From: Rossellomorea aquimaris
GTDB taxonomy: Bacteria > Bacillota > Bacilli > Bacillales > Bacillaceae_B
Length of the DNA stretch: 64,000 bases
Direction: 5' to 3'
Assembly: GCF_020171925.1 (NCBI RefSeq)
Contig: NZ_JAIVAR010000003.1
Location: forward strand, 496,001 to 560,000
How positions within the stretch are numbered: position 1 is the stretch's first letter; every line of letters starts with the position of its first letter. The notes beneath the pieces were generated by a model. The model saw only the letters and a list, made by a program, of their open reading frames with translations. It was not told the DNA's origin and ran no database searches. Positions 8,099-16,323 of the stretch are shown here, piece after piece. The position numbers were made by a program, and so were the translations under genes.

Positions 8099-8917
8099 TT
8101 ACCAGGTTGCTGCAGGATCTGTGTTATACACTTCGCTGAGGGTAGACAGCGCTTGATTAAGGTCGGCTGTATGCTCCCCTTTGCGGCCATCCCCTTTTTT
8201 CATATCAATCTTTGGAGGAAATGATAGATTGGAAGCTTGAAAGACTGGCTTTAACGCCAGTTCCCAGCGTTTCTTCAGATTCTCTTCGCCTTCGATCAAC
8301 CCCATGGCTTCCATCTCTTTTCCAGATGGACCAAGAGAGAGAACCCCTTGGAACTCGTCCAGTACCCGATCCATCGCTTCCTTCATTCTCACCGGTGCTT
8401 CACCACCAGCGTTCACCAGCTGCAGAAACCATGTTTTCCAATGAAGCAGATGGTAATATAATTCTGTATTGATTTTGATGGCAAGCTGCGCGAGCGGCTC
8501 ATACGAAGAATTTTTCAGCGAATCGATCCGGACCTTTTTGGCTACGCTGTAAAAATAATGCCTCACAACGGCAAATGCCCAATCGTAGCGGGGTTCGGTC
8601 AAATAATCCCCCGGCCCGTTCACTTCCTCCAAGAGGATCGCATTGCGTCTTTCTGACGGAGTACGGGCATGGGCCAGTGAGTCGGCACTGCCTTCCCCCA
8701 ATTCTTCAAGTAGCTGATAATACATGGTCGCATGCCCCATCGTATCCTGATTGATCGAGGAATAGGCGACATCCTCTTCAATATGGGGGGCGAGCCCAAG
8801 CCATTCAGACCCCCGGTATGCAAGGATGAAATCATCATCCGCTAATTGGTATAGAAGGTCCAGGACCGCTTTTTTATACTGGTCGTTCGGCATTTCTTCT
8901 GGGCTTTTTATGATCAT
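8099..8917 (-). CDS. paaC: Phenylacetyl-CoA 1,2-epoxidase structural subunit PaaC
   Basis: This 272-residue all-helical ferritin-like protein (LADDDFILAYRGSEWLGLAPHIEEDVAYSS is spread over residues 26-55) matches PaaC, the structural partner that forms the heterodimer core with PaaA and lacks a working diiron site. It overlaps paaB by 4 bp (ATGA), which indicates coupled translation and equimolar synthesis of the complex. Length and order agree with known PaaC. Confidence 0.92.
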   Translation of the reverse strand: MIIKSPEEMPNDQYKKAVLDLLYQLADDDFILAYRGSEWLGLAPHIEEDVAYSSINQDTMGHATMYYQLLEELGEGSADSLAHARTPSERRNAILLEEVNGPGDYLTEPRYDWAFAVVRHYFYSVAKKVRIDSLKNSSYEPLAQLAIKINTELYYHLLHWKTWFLQLVNAGGEAPVRMKEAMDRVLDEFQGVLSLGPSGKEMEAMGLIEGEENLKKRWELALKPVFQASNLSFPPKIDMKKGDGRKGEHTADLNQALSTLSEVYNTDPAATW

Positions 8918-9270
8918 TTCTTCTTCACCAACTCTCCCCAGGACATGATTTCCTTCTCATCGAGCATTTCCTGCTCGTATTGACGCCACTTTTTCTTCAA
9001 GTATCCATATCCTTTTGCATTTCTGTAGTCTTTGTTATCAAGGCGCTTGACGCTTTCCCTTTCTTCAGGCGTCATTATTCTGAGGTCCGATCGTTTCACG
9101 ACCCATATGTCCGCTACCGGTTCCCTTCTCATGAAATTCTCCTGCGCCATCACCATTGCGAGTTCATGATTCGGGGCAAGCAAACTGAATTGATGCTGCA
9201 TCTGTGCTCCGTCCGAACGCCTGCTGAATACTTCAAACTCCTGGTAAAAATTCTGTCCCTTATCAGACAT
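8914..9270 (-). CDS. paaB: Phenylacetyl-CoA 1,2-epoxidase subunit PaaB
   Basis: This small subunit of about 118 residues has FYQEFEVFSRRSDGAQMQHQ at its start and the ADIWVVKRSDL segment, typical of PaaB, which bridges PaaAC heterodimers. I prefer ATG 9270, nine bases after AAAGGG. The upstream in-frame ATG at 9279 would place the ribosome site against the codon. It lies 15 bp after paaA and overlaps paaC by 4 bp. Confidence 0.9.
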   Translation of the reverse strand: MSDKGQNFYQEFEVFSRRSDGAQMQHQFSLLAPNHELAMVMAQENFMRREPVADIWVVKRSDLRIMTPEERESVKRLDNKDYRNAKGYGYLKKKWRQYEQEMLDEKEIMSWGELVKKK

Positions 9271-9285
9271 CTGCCTCATCCCTTT

Positions 9286-10254
9286 CTAACCCACTTTTCC
9301 GCTTGGACTCAGTGCTTCGCGTACCCAGGCGTTATTGTCATAAGAAAGTTCCCGGAGGCGGAGACGTTCTTTCGATTTCGGTCCGTTATTGCGAATGATC
9401 TCCTTGAACCTGTTCCAATCGGGCTGCTTATAGACCCAAAGCTCCTGTTCTTCATCGTAATACATTGTTTCGTCGGGTAGCTTCAGTCCGAGCGACAACA
9501 TCCTCGGCACATACTTTGTAAAAAAGTCCTGGCGAAGCTGTTCATTCGTTTTGGTCCTGATTTTATATTTAATGGTGATATCCTGCTTGGAAGATCCGGT
9601 TGTTTTTGCATCAGCCGGGCCGAAGAACATGAGAAGTGCCTCCCACCAGCGGTCGATTGCATCCTGTACGAGCGCTTTTTGCTCGTCGGTCCCTTCGGCG
9701 AGTGCCATGATGATCGCTTCACCATGCTGCGCGTGGAACACTTCCTCCGCACAGATCCGCTTTAGCGCACGGGCATAGGGACCATAGGACGCGCCGAGCA
9801 TATTCGTCTGAGAAATGATGGCGGCACCGTCGACCAGCCAGCCAATCAGACCCGCGTCCCCCCATGTCGGTGCTTCCATATGAAAGACGTTATGGAACTT
9901 CAAATCCCCGGAGAACAAGTCCCTCATGATATGTTCCCGCGTCTTTCCGTAAGGTTTCATCAAGTCCTCTGCCACACGGAGAAGGAGCTGACCGTGTCCC
10001 ATCTCGTCCTGGACCTTCGCCATGATGCCGAGCTTCCTTCTGAGTGATGGGGCTTTCGGCACCCACTCCTTCTCGGGGAGGGCCCCCATGATTTCACTGA
10101 TCCCGTGCATCGAAATCAATTTGATCAATGCATTCCGGTACTCATCCGGCATCCAGTCGTCTGCCTCGATTTTCTCGTCCTGTTCGATTTTTTTCATAAA
10201 ACGTGCCATCTGCTCTTCTTCCGTCAACTGCTCATTTCCTGCTATATTTGTCAT
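9286..10254 (-). CDS. paaA: Phenylacetyl-CoA 1,2-epoxidase catalytic subunit PaaA
   Basis: This 322-residue diiron oxygenase subunit carries the metal-binding helices with KVQDEMGHGQ and CAEEVFHAQHGE, and the substrate-pocket segment FHMEAPTWGDAGLIGWL. PaaA inserts one oxygen atom across C1-C2 of the ring of phenylacetyl-CoA. It starts behind GAAGGAGGC and leads paaA-B-C-D, 73 bp after paaK. Electrons normally come from PaaE, which is not encoded in this window. Confidence 0.93.
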   Translation of the reverse strand: MTNIAGNEQLTEEEQMARFMKKIEQDEKIEADDWMPDEYRNALIKLISMHGISEIMGALPEKEWVPKAPSLRRKLGIMAKVQDEMGHGQLLLRVAEDLMKPYGKTREHIMRDLFSGDLKFHNVFHMEAPTWGDAGLIGWLVDGAAIISQTNMLGASYGPYARALKRICAEEVFHAQHGEAIIMALAEGTDEQKALVQDAIDRWWEALLMFFGPADAKTTGSSKQDITIKYKIRTKTNEQLRQDFFTKYVPRMLSLGLKLPDETMYYDEEQELWVYKQPDWNRFKEIIRNNGPKSKERLRLRELSYDNNAWVREALSPSGKVG

Positions 10255-10327
10255 TGCTCTGCCTCCTTCATCACGCTGTCAATACGCTTGCCCTCCTATA
10301 TGTAATAGGTTTTCCGGGCAAAAAAAT

Positions 10328-11653
10328 TTATGGAAGAACCGCTTCTTCACGAAGATCGACGATTCTGATTGCTTTTCCTTCCGAACGCGGTATTTCCCTT
10401 GGCGCCCTAACTTTCACATCCATCGACACAAGGCATCCATTCTTCATCAGCCTCTGTACCTTCGAGGTCAATTCATGGACTTTTTCATGATGGATATCAC
10501 CCGTTATCCCTGCAAAATACTCCGGGCTGACTTCTACGTGAAGCTCCACCGTATCAAGTGCCCCCTTCTTCCTTACGTGCAATTGATAGTGCGGGGCAAG
10601 TTCATCCAATCCGAGAAGATGATGCTCCATTTCAGAAGGGAATACGTTCACGCCCCTGATGATGAGCATGTCATCCACACGTCCTTTCACCCTGGACATC
10701 TTCACCGTCGTCCTCCCGCAGGCGCATGTTCCATGCCTGATGGAAGCGATATCCCCCGTTCGGTATCTAATGATCGGGAAAGCTTCTTTCGTCAAACTCG
10801 TAAACACGAGCTCACCCGTTTCTCCATCGGGCACAGGTTCCAATGTATCCGGATCGATGACTTCTGCAAGGAAGTGATCCTCCGCGATATGAAGGCCGTC
10901 CTGGGCCTCCGGGCATTCCATCGCAACACCGGGTCCGATGACCTCACTCAGCCCGTAAATATCGCATGCTTTGATCCCGAGGATCCCTTCAAGCGTTTCC
11001 CTCATCTTATCGGACCAAGGTTCTGCGCCGAAGATTCCCACTTCAAGTGAAAGCGCTGCTGGATCCTTGCCCTGCGCCTCGATTGTTTCCGCCAGATTCA
11101 ACACATAAGAAGGCGTACCGCATATGACGGTAGGCTTAAAATCCTCAATCAGGGTGATTTGCCGGTCCATATTCCCTCCTGATACAGGCACTGTGATCAT
11201 TCCGAGTTTTTCACTGCCGTAATGCAGTCCCAGACCACCGGTGAACAATCCATATCCATACGCATTGTGCAGTACGCTTCCTGGTCTTCCGCCTGCCATC
11301 GCAATCGCCCTGGCAACAAGATCGCCCCACAGATCGATATCATTCCGGGTGTACCCGACGACCGTAGGCTTCCCGCTCGTCCCGGAAGAAGCATGGACCC
11401 TGACCATCTCTTCCCTTTTGACCGCGAACATGCCAAACGGATAATGAGCCCTGAGATCCGCCTTTGTTGTAAGCGGTAACATTTTTATGTCCTCCAAAGA
11501 CTGTAGATCTTCCGGATGCAGATTTCTCTGTTCGAAATGATTTCGGTAGAAAGGAACGGAATGATAGACGGAGTTGACCGTCCGCCTGAGCCGTTCAAGC
11601 TGAAGGCTTTCCATTTGATCTCGACCGGCTGTTTCAATCTCATGCAAAATCAA
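10328..11653 (-). CDS. paaK: Phenylacetate-CoA ligase PaaK
   Basis: This AMP-forming ligase of about 441 residues has the P-loop-like ASSGTSGKPTVVGYT, GEPW-type FGAEPWSD, and the C-terminal hinge RVKGRVDDMLIIRGVNVFPS. It activates phenylacetate with CoA and ATP, the entry step of the pathway. The start is uncertain: TTG 11653 has GGGGGTG six bases upstream, while GTG 11662 lies inside that ribosome site. It is the first gene of the catabolic operon, behind the promoter at 11739-11767. Confidence 0.9.
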   Translation of the reverse strand: MILHEIETAGRDQMESLQLERLRRTVNSVYHSVPFYRNHFEQRNLHPEDLQSLEDIKMLPLTTKADLRAHYPFGMFAVKREEMVRVHASSGTSGKPTVVGYTRNDIDLWGDLVARAIAMAGGRPGSVLHNAYGYGLFTGGLGLHYGSEKLGMITVPVSGGNMDRQITLIEDFKPTVICGTPSYVLNLAETIEAQGKDPAALSLEVGIFGAEPWSDKMRETLEGILGIKACDIYGLSEVIGPGVAMECPEAQDGLHIAEDHFLAEVIDPDTLEPVPDGETGELVFTSLTKEAFPIIRYRTGDIASIRHGTCACGRTTVKMSRVKGRVDDMLIIRGVNVFPSEMEHHLLGLDELAPHYQLHVRKKGALDTVELHVEVSPEYFAGITGDIHHEKVHELTSKVQRLMKNGCLVSMDVKVRAPREIPRSEGKAIRIVDLREEAVLP

Positions 11654-11738
11654 TTTCAGCACCCCCAGTGATTCACATTATTTTTATATAACGTTATTTA
11701 CTCGTATATTAAAAAACGTGTCATACTTAACTAATCAC

Positions 11739-11767
11739 AAGATAACGTCTTTATGGCAAATTGTCAA
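11739..11767 (-). promoter_or_regulatory. Promoter of the paa operon with candidate operators
   Basis: On the minus strand TTGACA (11762-11767) is followed 17 bases later by TATCTT (11739-11744). The sequence TTGTGATTA overlaps the downstream edge of the -10 box and resembles TTGTGATAA at the paaX promoter. Palindrome ATAACGTTAT lies downstream at 11688-11697. These are candidate sites for PaaX or the neighbouring GntR protein. Confidence 0.55.
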
Positions 11768-11847
11768 TATATTTTCAGAAAATTTCATCTTCTAACCCAG
11801 TGACTTTCTGTCGACAGGTGCGCTCGTTGACAAAATAAAAAGAATTT

Positions 11848-11875
11848 TTGGCTTTTGCATTTTTTCGGCTATCAT
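11848..11875 (+). promoter_or_regulatory. Promoter of the divergent GntR gene
   Basis: TTGGCT (11848-11853), a 16-base spacer and TATCAT (11870-11875) form a SigA-like promoter. It would start transcription near 11882 and so argues against the first in-frame ATG at 11883 as the start codon. Confidence 0.45.
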
Positions 11876-11903
11876 ATGAGTAATGAAACTGATCGAATGG
11901 GTG

Positions 11904-12593
11904 ATGAACGTGAAGAAAAAAGACACCGCAGAATACAAAGTATACCGGCAATTGAAGGATGCCTTGTTAGCAAGGAGAATCGCTCCCGGCACCCAGCTTG
12001 TCGAAAAGACGATCTCAGAATCCATGTACGTCAGCAGGACCCCCATCAGACAGGCCCTGAAGCGCCTCGAACAGGAAGGGCTCGTCCAGAACATACCGAA
12101 TCGGGGCGCGTTTGTCGTACACCCGACCAAGGACGAAATCACCTCCTTTTTCGAAATGAGGAAGGAACTCGAATTCCTGGCGGTGAAATACGGGCTGCCG
12201 AAAGTGAGAAAGTCCGACATTGCCAAACTGCACACCTTTCTTGAAATGGAACTGGAAACGTATGAGCAAAAAGACCTTCCCGCATATGTCGAACTGAATA
12301 AACAATTCCACCTTTTCCTGGCCGAAGTCAGCGGAAACAAATTCCTGATCCGCTATATGGACGAAATGCTCACACAATCCAATGTGTACCTATTCCTTTT
12401 CGACGTCTTCTATCACGTTGAACCCGGAGAAAACGTCCGTTTCCGGGAACATGAAGAAATGGTCAAAGCCATCGAAAACCATGATCACAAGACACTGCTT
12501 GAATTGATCGACCTTCATATGAAGCATAGCTTCGATGATCTGCGGCTGGATGATCATGGGTATTCCTCTTTGGAGGATGTGCTGGTGGATTGA
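11904..12593 (+). CDS. GntR-family transcriptional regulator, FCD (FadR) subfamily
   Basis: This protein of about 229 residues has an N-terminal winged helix (VYRQLKDALLARRIAPGTQL, SRTPIRQALKRLEQEGLV, NRGAFVVHP) and an all-helical FCD effector domain with LNKQFHLFL and a HEEMVKAIENHD histidine segment that usually binds metal and a carboxylate ligand. The start is unclear (11883, 11904 or GTG 11910). GGGTGAT upstream of 11910 and the promoter position favour 11904-11910. It is divergent from paaK and may add a second input to the paa promoter, but its ligand cannot be told. Confidence 0.85.
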   Translation: MNVKKKDTAEYKVYRQLKDALLARRIAPGTQLVEKTISESMYVSRTPIRQALKRLEQEGLVQNIPNRGAFVVHPTKDEITSFFEMRKELEFLAVKYGLPKVRKSDIAKLHTFLEMELETYEQKDLPAYVELNKQFHLFLAEVSGNKFLIRYMDEMLTQSNVYLFLFDVFYHVEPGENVRFREHEEMVKAIENHDHKTLLELIDLHMKHSFDDLRLDDHGYSSLEDVLVD

Positions 12594-12860
12594 ATCATGT
12601 TGTTCGGGGGTGTTTCTGCGGGCGGGTGGACCTGCTTTTGCCCGTTTGGTGGGAGAGTTTCTTTCGAAGTTGTTTCTGCTGATTGGGTGGGAATGTATTA
12701 AGGCTTCGTGAACACAAGATTCCCGATTGAGACAACCTGAGGGCTGTTTTTGCAATGAGATTGCACGGTGATAGTCTAATTTGGATGAATTTATTTTAAT
12801 AAAGCGGTAGTAAGAACGAGTTAGACTGGTTGGGAAGGTCGAGTGTAGTACTGGATCGGC

Positions 12861-12980
12861 ATTTATGCTCCTTTTCGGGAATTTATGATCCTTTTTCAGG
12901 ATTTATGCTCCAAATTAGAATTTTATGCTCCTAATCCAGGATTTATGCTCCTATTTTCAAATTTATGATCTATTAAGAAT
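12861..12980 (+). repeat. Tandem array, six copies of a 20-bp unit (ATTTATGMTCC)
   Basis: ATTTATG[C/A]TCC or a one-base variant begins at 12861, 12881, 12901, 12921, 12941 and 12961, an exact 20-bp period with variable second halves. The reverse complement of 12933-12952 is identical over 20 bp to 46166-46185 in the array at 46146. The rest of the gene-free stretch 12594-13030 is G/T-rich on the plus strand at first and shows no gene. Confidence 0.9.
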
Positions 12981-13032
12981 TATTCTAATTAACACCGCAG
13001 TCCCTGCCCCCCACTAACCCCAACCCTATACT

Positions 13033-13070
13033 CTCAAAAAAACTCCCCCAGATCCAATCCGGGGGAGTTT
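13033..13070 (-). terminator. Terminator of the ABC-F gene
   Basis: AAACTCCCCC (13040-13049) pairs with GGGGGAGTTT (13061-13070). On the minus strand the stem is followed by seven T residues. Confidence 0.85.
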
Positions 13071-13078
13071 CATCAAAA

Positions 13079-14635
13079 TTAAAACAATTTCGTCGTCCAC
13101 GACTCACAGTTCCAAACTTCAGTCGCTACGTCGTTGTAGAATTCAGGTTCGTGACTGATCAGGAGGACGGTGCCTTTGTATGCCTTCAAGGCACGTTTGA
13201 GTTCTTCTTTCGCTTCGACATCCAAGTGGTTGGTCGGCTCGTCGAATACGAGGACGTTGGTTTCTTTGTTCATGAGTTTACATAGGCGGACCTTGGCTTT
13301 TTCCCCACCGCTCAGCACTTCGACCTTGCTTTCGATGTGCTTTGTGGTCAATCCGCATTTTGCAAGGGCTGCACGCACTTCAGCCTGATTGAAGGACGGG
13401 AACTCGTTCCATACTTCTTCAATGCACGTGTTGTAATTTTGTGTCTTGATTTCCTGCTCGAAGTAACCGATGTGCAGGTAATCCCCTAACTCGACGGATC
13501 CTGAGATTGGACGGATTTCACCCAGGATGCTTCTGAGCAGGGTCGTTTTCCCGATTCCATTTGCTCCGGAAAGCGCGATTTTCTGTCCGCGTTCCATCTT
13601 CAGGTTCAGTGGTTTTGAAAGCGGCGTATCGTATCCGATGACAAGATCCTTCGTTTCGAAAATGACACGGCCGGCCGTTCTTGCCATTTTAAAATTGAAT
13701 TCCGGCTTCGGCTTTTCGGCGGCCAGTTCGATGACGTCCATCTTATCAAGCTTCTTCTGGCGGGACATCGCCATGTTACGGGTAGATACCCGCGCTTTAT
13801 TTCGTGCCACAAAGTCCTTCAGATCCTTCATTTCCTGCTGTTGCTTTTTATAGGCGGCTTCCAGCTGCTGCTTTTTCATCTCATGGACTTTTTTGAATTC
13901 ATGGTAATCGCCGGCATAGCGGTTCAATTCCTGATTTTCCATGTGATAAATAAGATTGATGACGCTATTCAAGAATGGGATATCATGTGAGATCAGGATA
14001 AATGCATTTTCATAGTCCTGAAGATATCTTTTCAACCATTCGATATGCTGCTCATCAAGATAGTTGGTCGGCTCATCCAGAAGCAAAATGTCCGGCTTTT
14101 CGAGTAAAAGCTTGGCGAGCAGGACCTTTGTTCGTTGTCCGCCGCTCAAGTCGTGGACATCCTTGTCCAACCCGATATCATCGAGACCAAGCCCGCGTCC
14201 GATTTCTTCCACCTTCGCATCGATGATGTAGAAATCATTATTCGTCAATGCGTCTTGAAGGGTGCCCGTCTCTTCAAGCAGTTCTTCAAGCTCTTCTGGG
14301 GATGCATCACCCATTTTTCCGAAAAGCTCGTTCATTTCAGCTTCCATGTCAAAAAGATATTGAAAGGCCGTTTTCAACACATCACGGATCGACATGCCCT
14401 GTTTCAGCTCTGCATGCTGATCCAAGTATCCGATTCGGATGCGCTTTGCCCATTCCACTTTTCCTTCATCCGGCTCAAGCTTTCCGGTGATGATGTTCAT
14501 GAAGGTCGATTTCCCTTCTCCATTCGCACCGATCAATCCGATATGCTCGCCTTTGAGCAAACGGAAAGAGACGTCATTGAATATGGCACGGTCTCCGAAA
14601 CCGTGCGTCAAATTTTTAACAGATAATAAACTCAT
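13079..14635 (-). CDS. ABC-F family ATPase (YkpA/YbiT-like)
   Basis: This 518-residue protein has two ABC ATPase domains and no membrane segments. Walker A motifs are GANGEGKST near residue 36 and GANGIGKTT in the second half. Signatures LSGGQRTKVLLAKLLL and LSGGEKAKVRLCKLM each precede a DEPTN Walker B, and a charged linker (KKQQLEAAYKKQQQEMKDLK region) lies between. ABC-F proteins bind the ribosomal E site and relieve stalled translation; some give antibiotic resistance, but the housekeeping YkpA/YbiT type fits best. It starts at ATG 14635 after AAAAGGTG. Confidence 0.9.
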   Translation of the reverse strand: MSLLSVKNLTHGFGDRAIFNDVSFRLLKGEHIGLIGANGEGKSTFMNIITGKLEPDEGKVEWAKRIRIGYLDQHAELKQGMSIRDVLKTAFQYLFDMEAEMNELFGKMGDASPEELEELLEETGTLQDALTNNDFYIIDAKVEEIGRGLGLDDIGLDKDVHDLSGGQRTKVLLAKLLLEKPDILLLDEPTNYLDEQHIEWLKRYLQDYENAFILISHDIPFLNSVINLIYHMENQELNRYAGDYHEFKKVHEMKKQQLEAAYKKQQQEMKDLKDFVARNKARVSTRNMAMSRQKKLDKMDVIELAAEKPKPEFNFKMARTAGRVIFETKDLVIGYDTPLSKPLNLKMERGQKIALSGANGIGKTTLLRSILGEIRPISGSVELGDYLHIGYFEQEIKTQNYNTCIEEVWNEFPSFNQAEVRAALAKCGLTTKHIESKVEVLSGGEKAKVRLCKLMNKETNVLVFDEPTNHLDVEAKEELKRALKAYKGTVLLISHEPEFYNDVATEVWNCESWTTKLF

Positions 14636-14692
14636 ATGTGACTACACCTTTTCTATATGAATTAAAGTATTTTTACCATTTTGCACTACTCT

Positions 14693-14698
14693 ATTATA
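14693..14698 (-). promoter_or_regulatory. Possible -10 element of the ABC-F gene
   Basis: A perfect TATAAT occurs on the minus strand about 58 bases before the start codon. No convincing -35 box is visible 16-18 bases upstream. Confidence 0.3.
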
Positions 14699-14749
14699 AA
14701 GGTCCCGGACCTCAGATGATAGAGGAAAATCATGAATGCCGGATCAGGG

Positions 14750-15865
14750 TTACCCGATGGCATCCACCACATTATAGTCCTCAGGATCGAGTTCCGTTGC
14801 TTCCCCCATGACAAGCTTCGCAAGTTCCGAACCAAGATAAGGACCTGAAGTCAAGCCTGAAGCCCCGAGTCCGTTCGCGGTGTATACGCCACCGAGTCCC
14901 GGCACCGCTCCGAACACCGGTAGGAATCCGGGCGTGAATGGGCGGAAGCCGACTCTTGCTTCCAACACCTCACAACCAGCAATGCCAGGAGCTGTTTCCA
15001 TCGCTTTATGCAGTACTTCATTCATCCCGCCGGCCGTCACCCTACTGTCGAAGCCCGCTTCGTCTTCATGGGTCGCACCGGCCACTACTTTCCCACCGGG
15101 GAAGCCAAGGAGATATTGGCTTCCAGGGGGAATGACGACTGGCCATCGACCCGTTTCTCCATCCATTACTCCCAGGTGTAAGATCTGCGCTTTCTGAGGG
15201 GAAACAAGAAAGTCGACGCCGGCTCCAGCAAATAGCTCTTTCGCCCACACTCCTGCCGTGACGATGACTTTATCCGCTTCGAGGGTTTCTTCCCCGACCT
15301 TCACGGCCGAAACCGTATGATCCCCTTTCACAAGTCTCGCCTCTCCGTTCCGGAATTCGATTCCATTCTTTTCTGCCGCACGGATCAACGCATCGCGAAG
15401 TGCCCTACCATCGACTCTTGCAGCACCGCTCACATGGACAGAAACAAGCTCTTCTCCCAATAACGGAAACATCTCCTTCGTTTCCGCAGCCGTCAGCTTT
15501 TTGATGTCCCCCATCTCGGGTGCATCTTCCCTTCGCTTCAATGCCCGTTCAATCATCTTATCCAGTTTTTTCTCATCATGGTGAAGACTCAGCGCCCCTA
15601 CACGCTTGTAGCCTGTTTCGGTTTCACCCAATCTTTCAAGCTCTTCAATCAGCCCTGGATAAAATTTCGCACCGCCCTTCGCGAGCCGGTACCAGATTTT
15701 ATTCCGTCGTTGGGACAGCCACGGACAGACGATCCCGGCCGCGGCATCCGTTGCCTGCCCCTTATCTTTCCTGTCCACAAGCGTTACGTGGACATCTTTT
15801 TCACTAAGATGATAGGCAGTCGATGCCCCGAGGATGCCTGCACCGATGACAATGATTCGTTCCAT
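14750..15865 (-). CDS. FAD-dependent oxidoreductase, glycine/D-amino-acid oxidase (DAO) family
   Basis: This flavoprotein of about 371 residues opens with the dinucleotide-binding MERIIVIGAGILGASTAYHL and ends with YTANGLGASGLTSGPYLG, the conserved DAO C-terminal segment. Members oxidise amines such as glycine, sarcosine or D-amino acids; the substrate here is unknown. B. subtilis YurR appears to be a close type. ATG 15865 is preferred because AAAAAGGTG lies six bases upstream; the GTG at 15874 sits inside that site. It stands alone, facing away from the T-box leader. Confidence 0.8.
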   Translation of the reverse strand: MERIIVIGAGILGASTAYHLSEKDVHVTLVDRKDKGQATDAAAGIVCPWLSQRRNKIWYRLAKGGAKFYPGLIEELERLGETETGYKRVGALSLHHDEKKLDKMIERALKRREDAPEMGDIKKLTAAETKEMFPLLGEELVSVHVSGAARVDGRALRDALIRAAEKNGIEFRNGEARLVKGDHTVSAVKVGEETLEADKVIVTAGVWAKELFAGAGVDFLVSPQKAQILHLGVMDGETGRWPVVIPPGSQYLLGFPGGKVVAGATHEDEAGFDSRVTAGGMNEVLHKAMETAPGIAGCEVLEARVGFRPFTPGFLPVFGAVPGLGGVYTANGLGASGLTSGPYLGSELAKLVMGEATELDPEDYNVVDAIG

Positions 15866-15997
15866 TTCAAACACCTTTTTCCGTTCTTATTTTCTTTCAG
15901 ATTCTTTTAGCTATTTTACAAGAGATAGAACCCAGAAACAATGCAGGGTTGCAACCGCTTCACGAAAGAATGCCTATCATTGTAAATTCGAAATTTA

Positions 15998-16025
15998 TTG
16001 ACAAGTTCTTTTGTTTCATGATAAA
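15998..16025 (+). promoter_or_regulatory. Promoter of the T-box leader
   Basis: TTGACA (15998-16003) is followed after 16 bases by GATAAA (16020-16025), placing the transcript start just ahead of the T-box Stem I. Confidence 0.5.
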
Positions 16026-16039
16026 AATTGTATAACCTA

Positions 16040-16275
16040 ATATTGAACAAGCTTTGAAGGAAACCAGTAGCAGACATTTCCCTGTTGAAGAGAGCCGGTG
16101 GTTGGTGAGAATCGGTGCAAATATGTCGGGCGAATTTCGATTCCCGAGCTTCTTTTGACGAGATCAAAAGACGGCACAGCCGTTATGTATTCAAGTGATG
16201 AGACTCTGTTCTCATAACTAGGGTGGTACCGCGATATCCAAATCGTCCCTACGCATAGTAGGGGCGATTTTTTTG
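16040..16275 (+). ncRNA. T-box leader (tRNA-sensing riboswitch), probable Phe (UUC) specifier
   Basis: Stem I shows the AGTA specifier-loop motif near 16067, AGAGAGCCGGTGGTTGGTG and GAATCGGTG. The T-box sequence GGGTGGTACCGCG is at 16221-16233, and a terminator pairs AATCGTCCCTAC with GTAGGGGCGATT, followed by seven T residues to 16273. In the specifier loop the arrangement GAAT-TTC-G (codon at 16136-16138) reads as UUC, phenylalanine. The leader should allow readthrough into the downstream transporter when tRNA is uncharged. The T-box itself is certain; the codon call is by hand. Confidence 0.92.
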
Positions 16276-16323
16276 TTTTCAAAGCGGGATCGTACATTTT
16301 TTAGTAAAGAAAGGAGATTGAAT

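Noticed and set aside
12861-12980. CRISPR array
   Set aside because: The units are contiguous at a 20-bp period with no unique spacers of CRISPR size and no cas genes; the same holds for the arrays at 18393, 46146, 52545 and 60978.
15916-16297. Two minus-strand frames across the T-box leader
   Set aside because: The region is accounted for by the T-box RNA on the plus strand, including its conserved T-box sequence and terminator.
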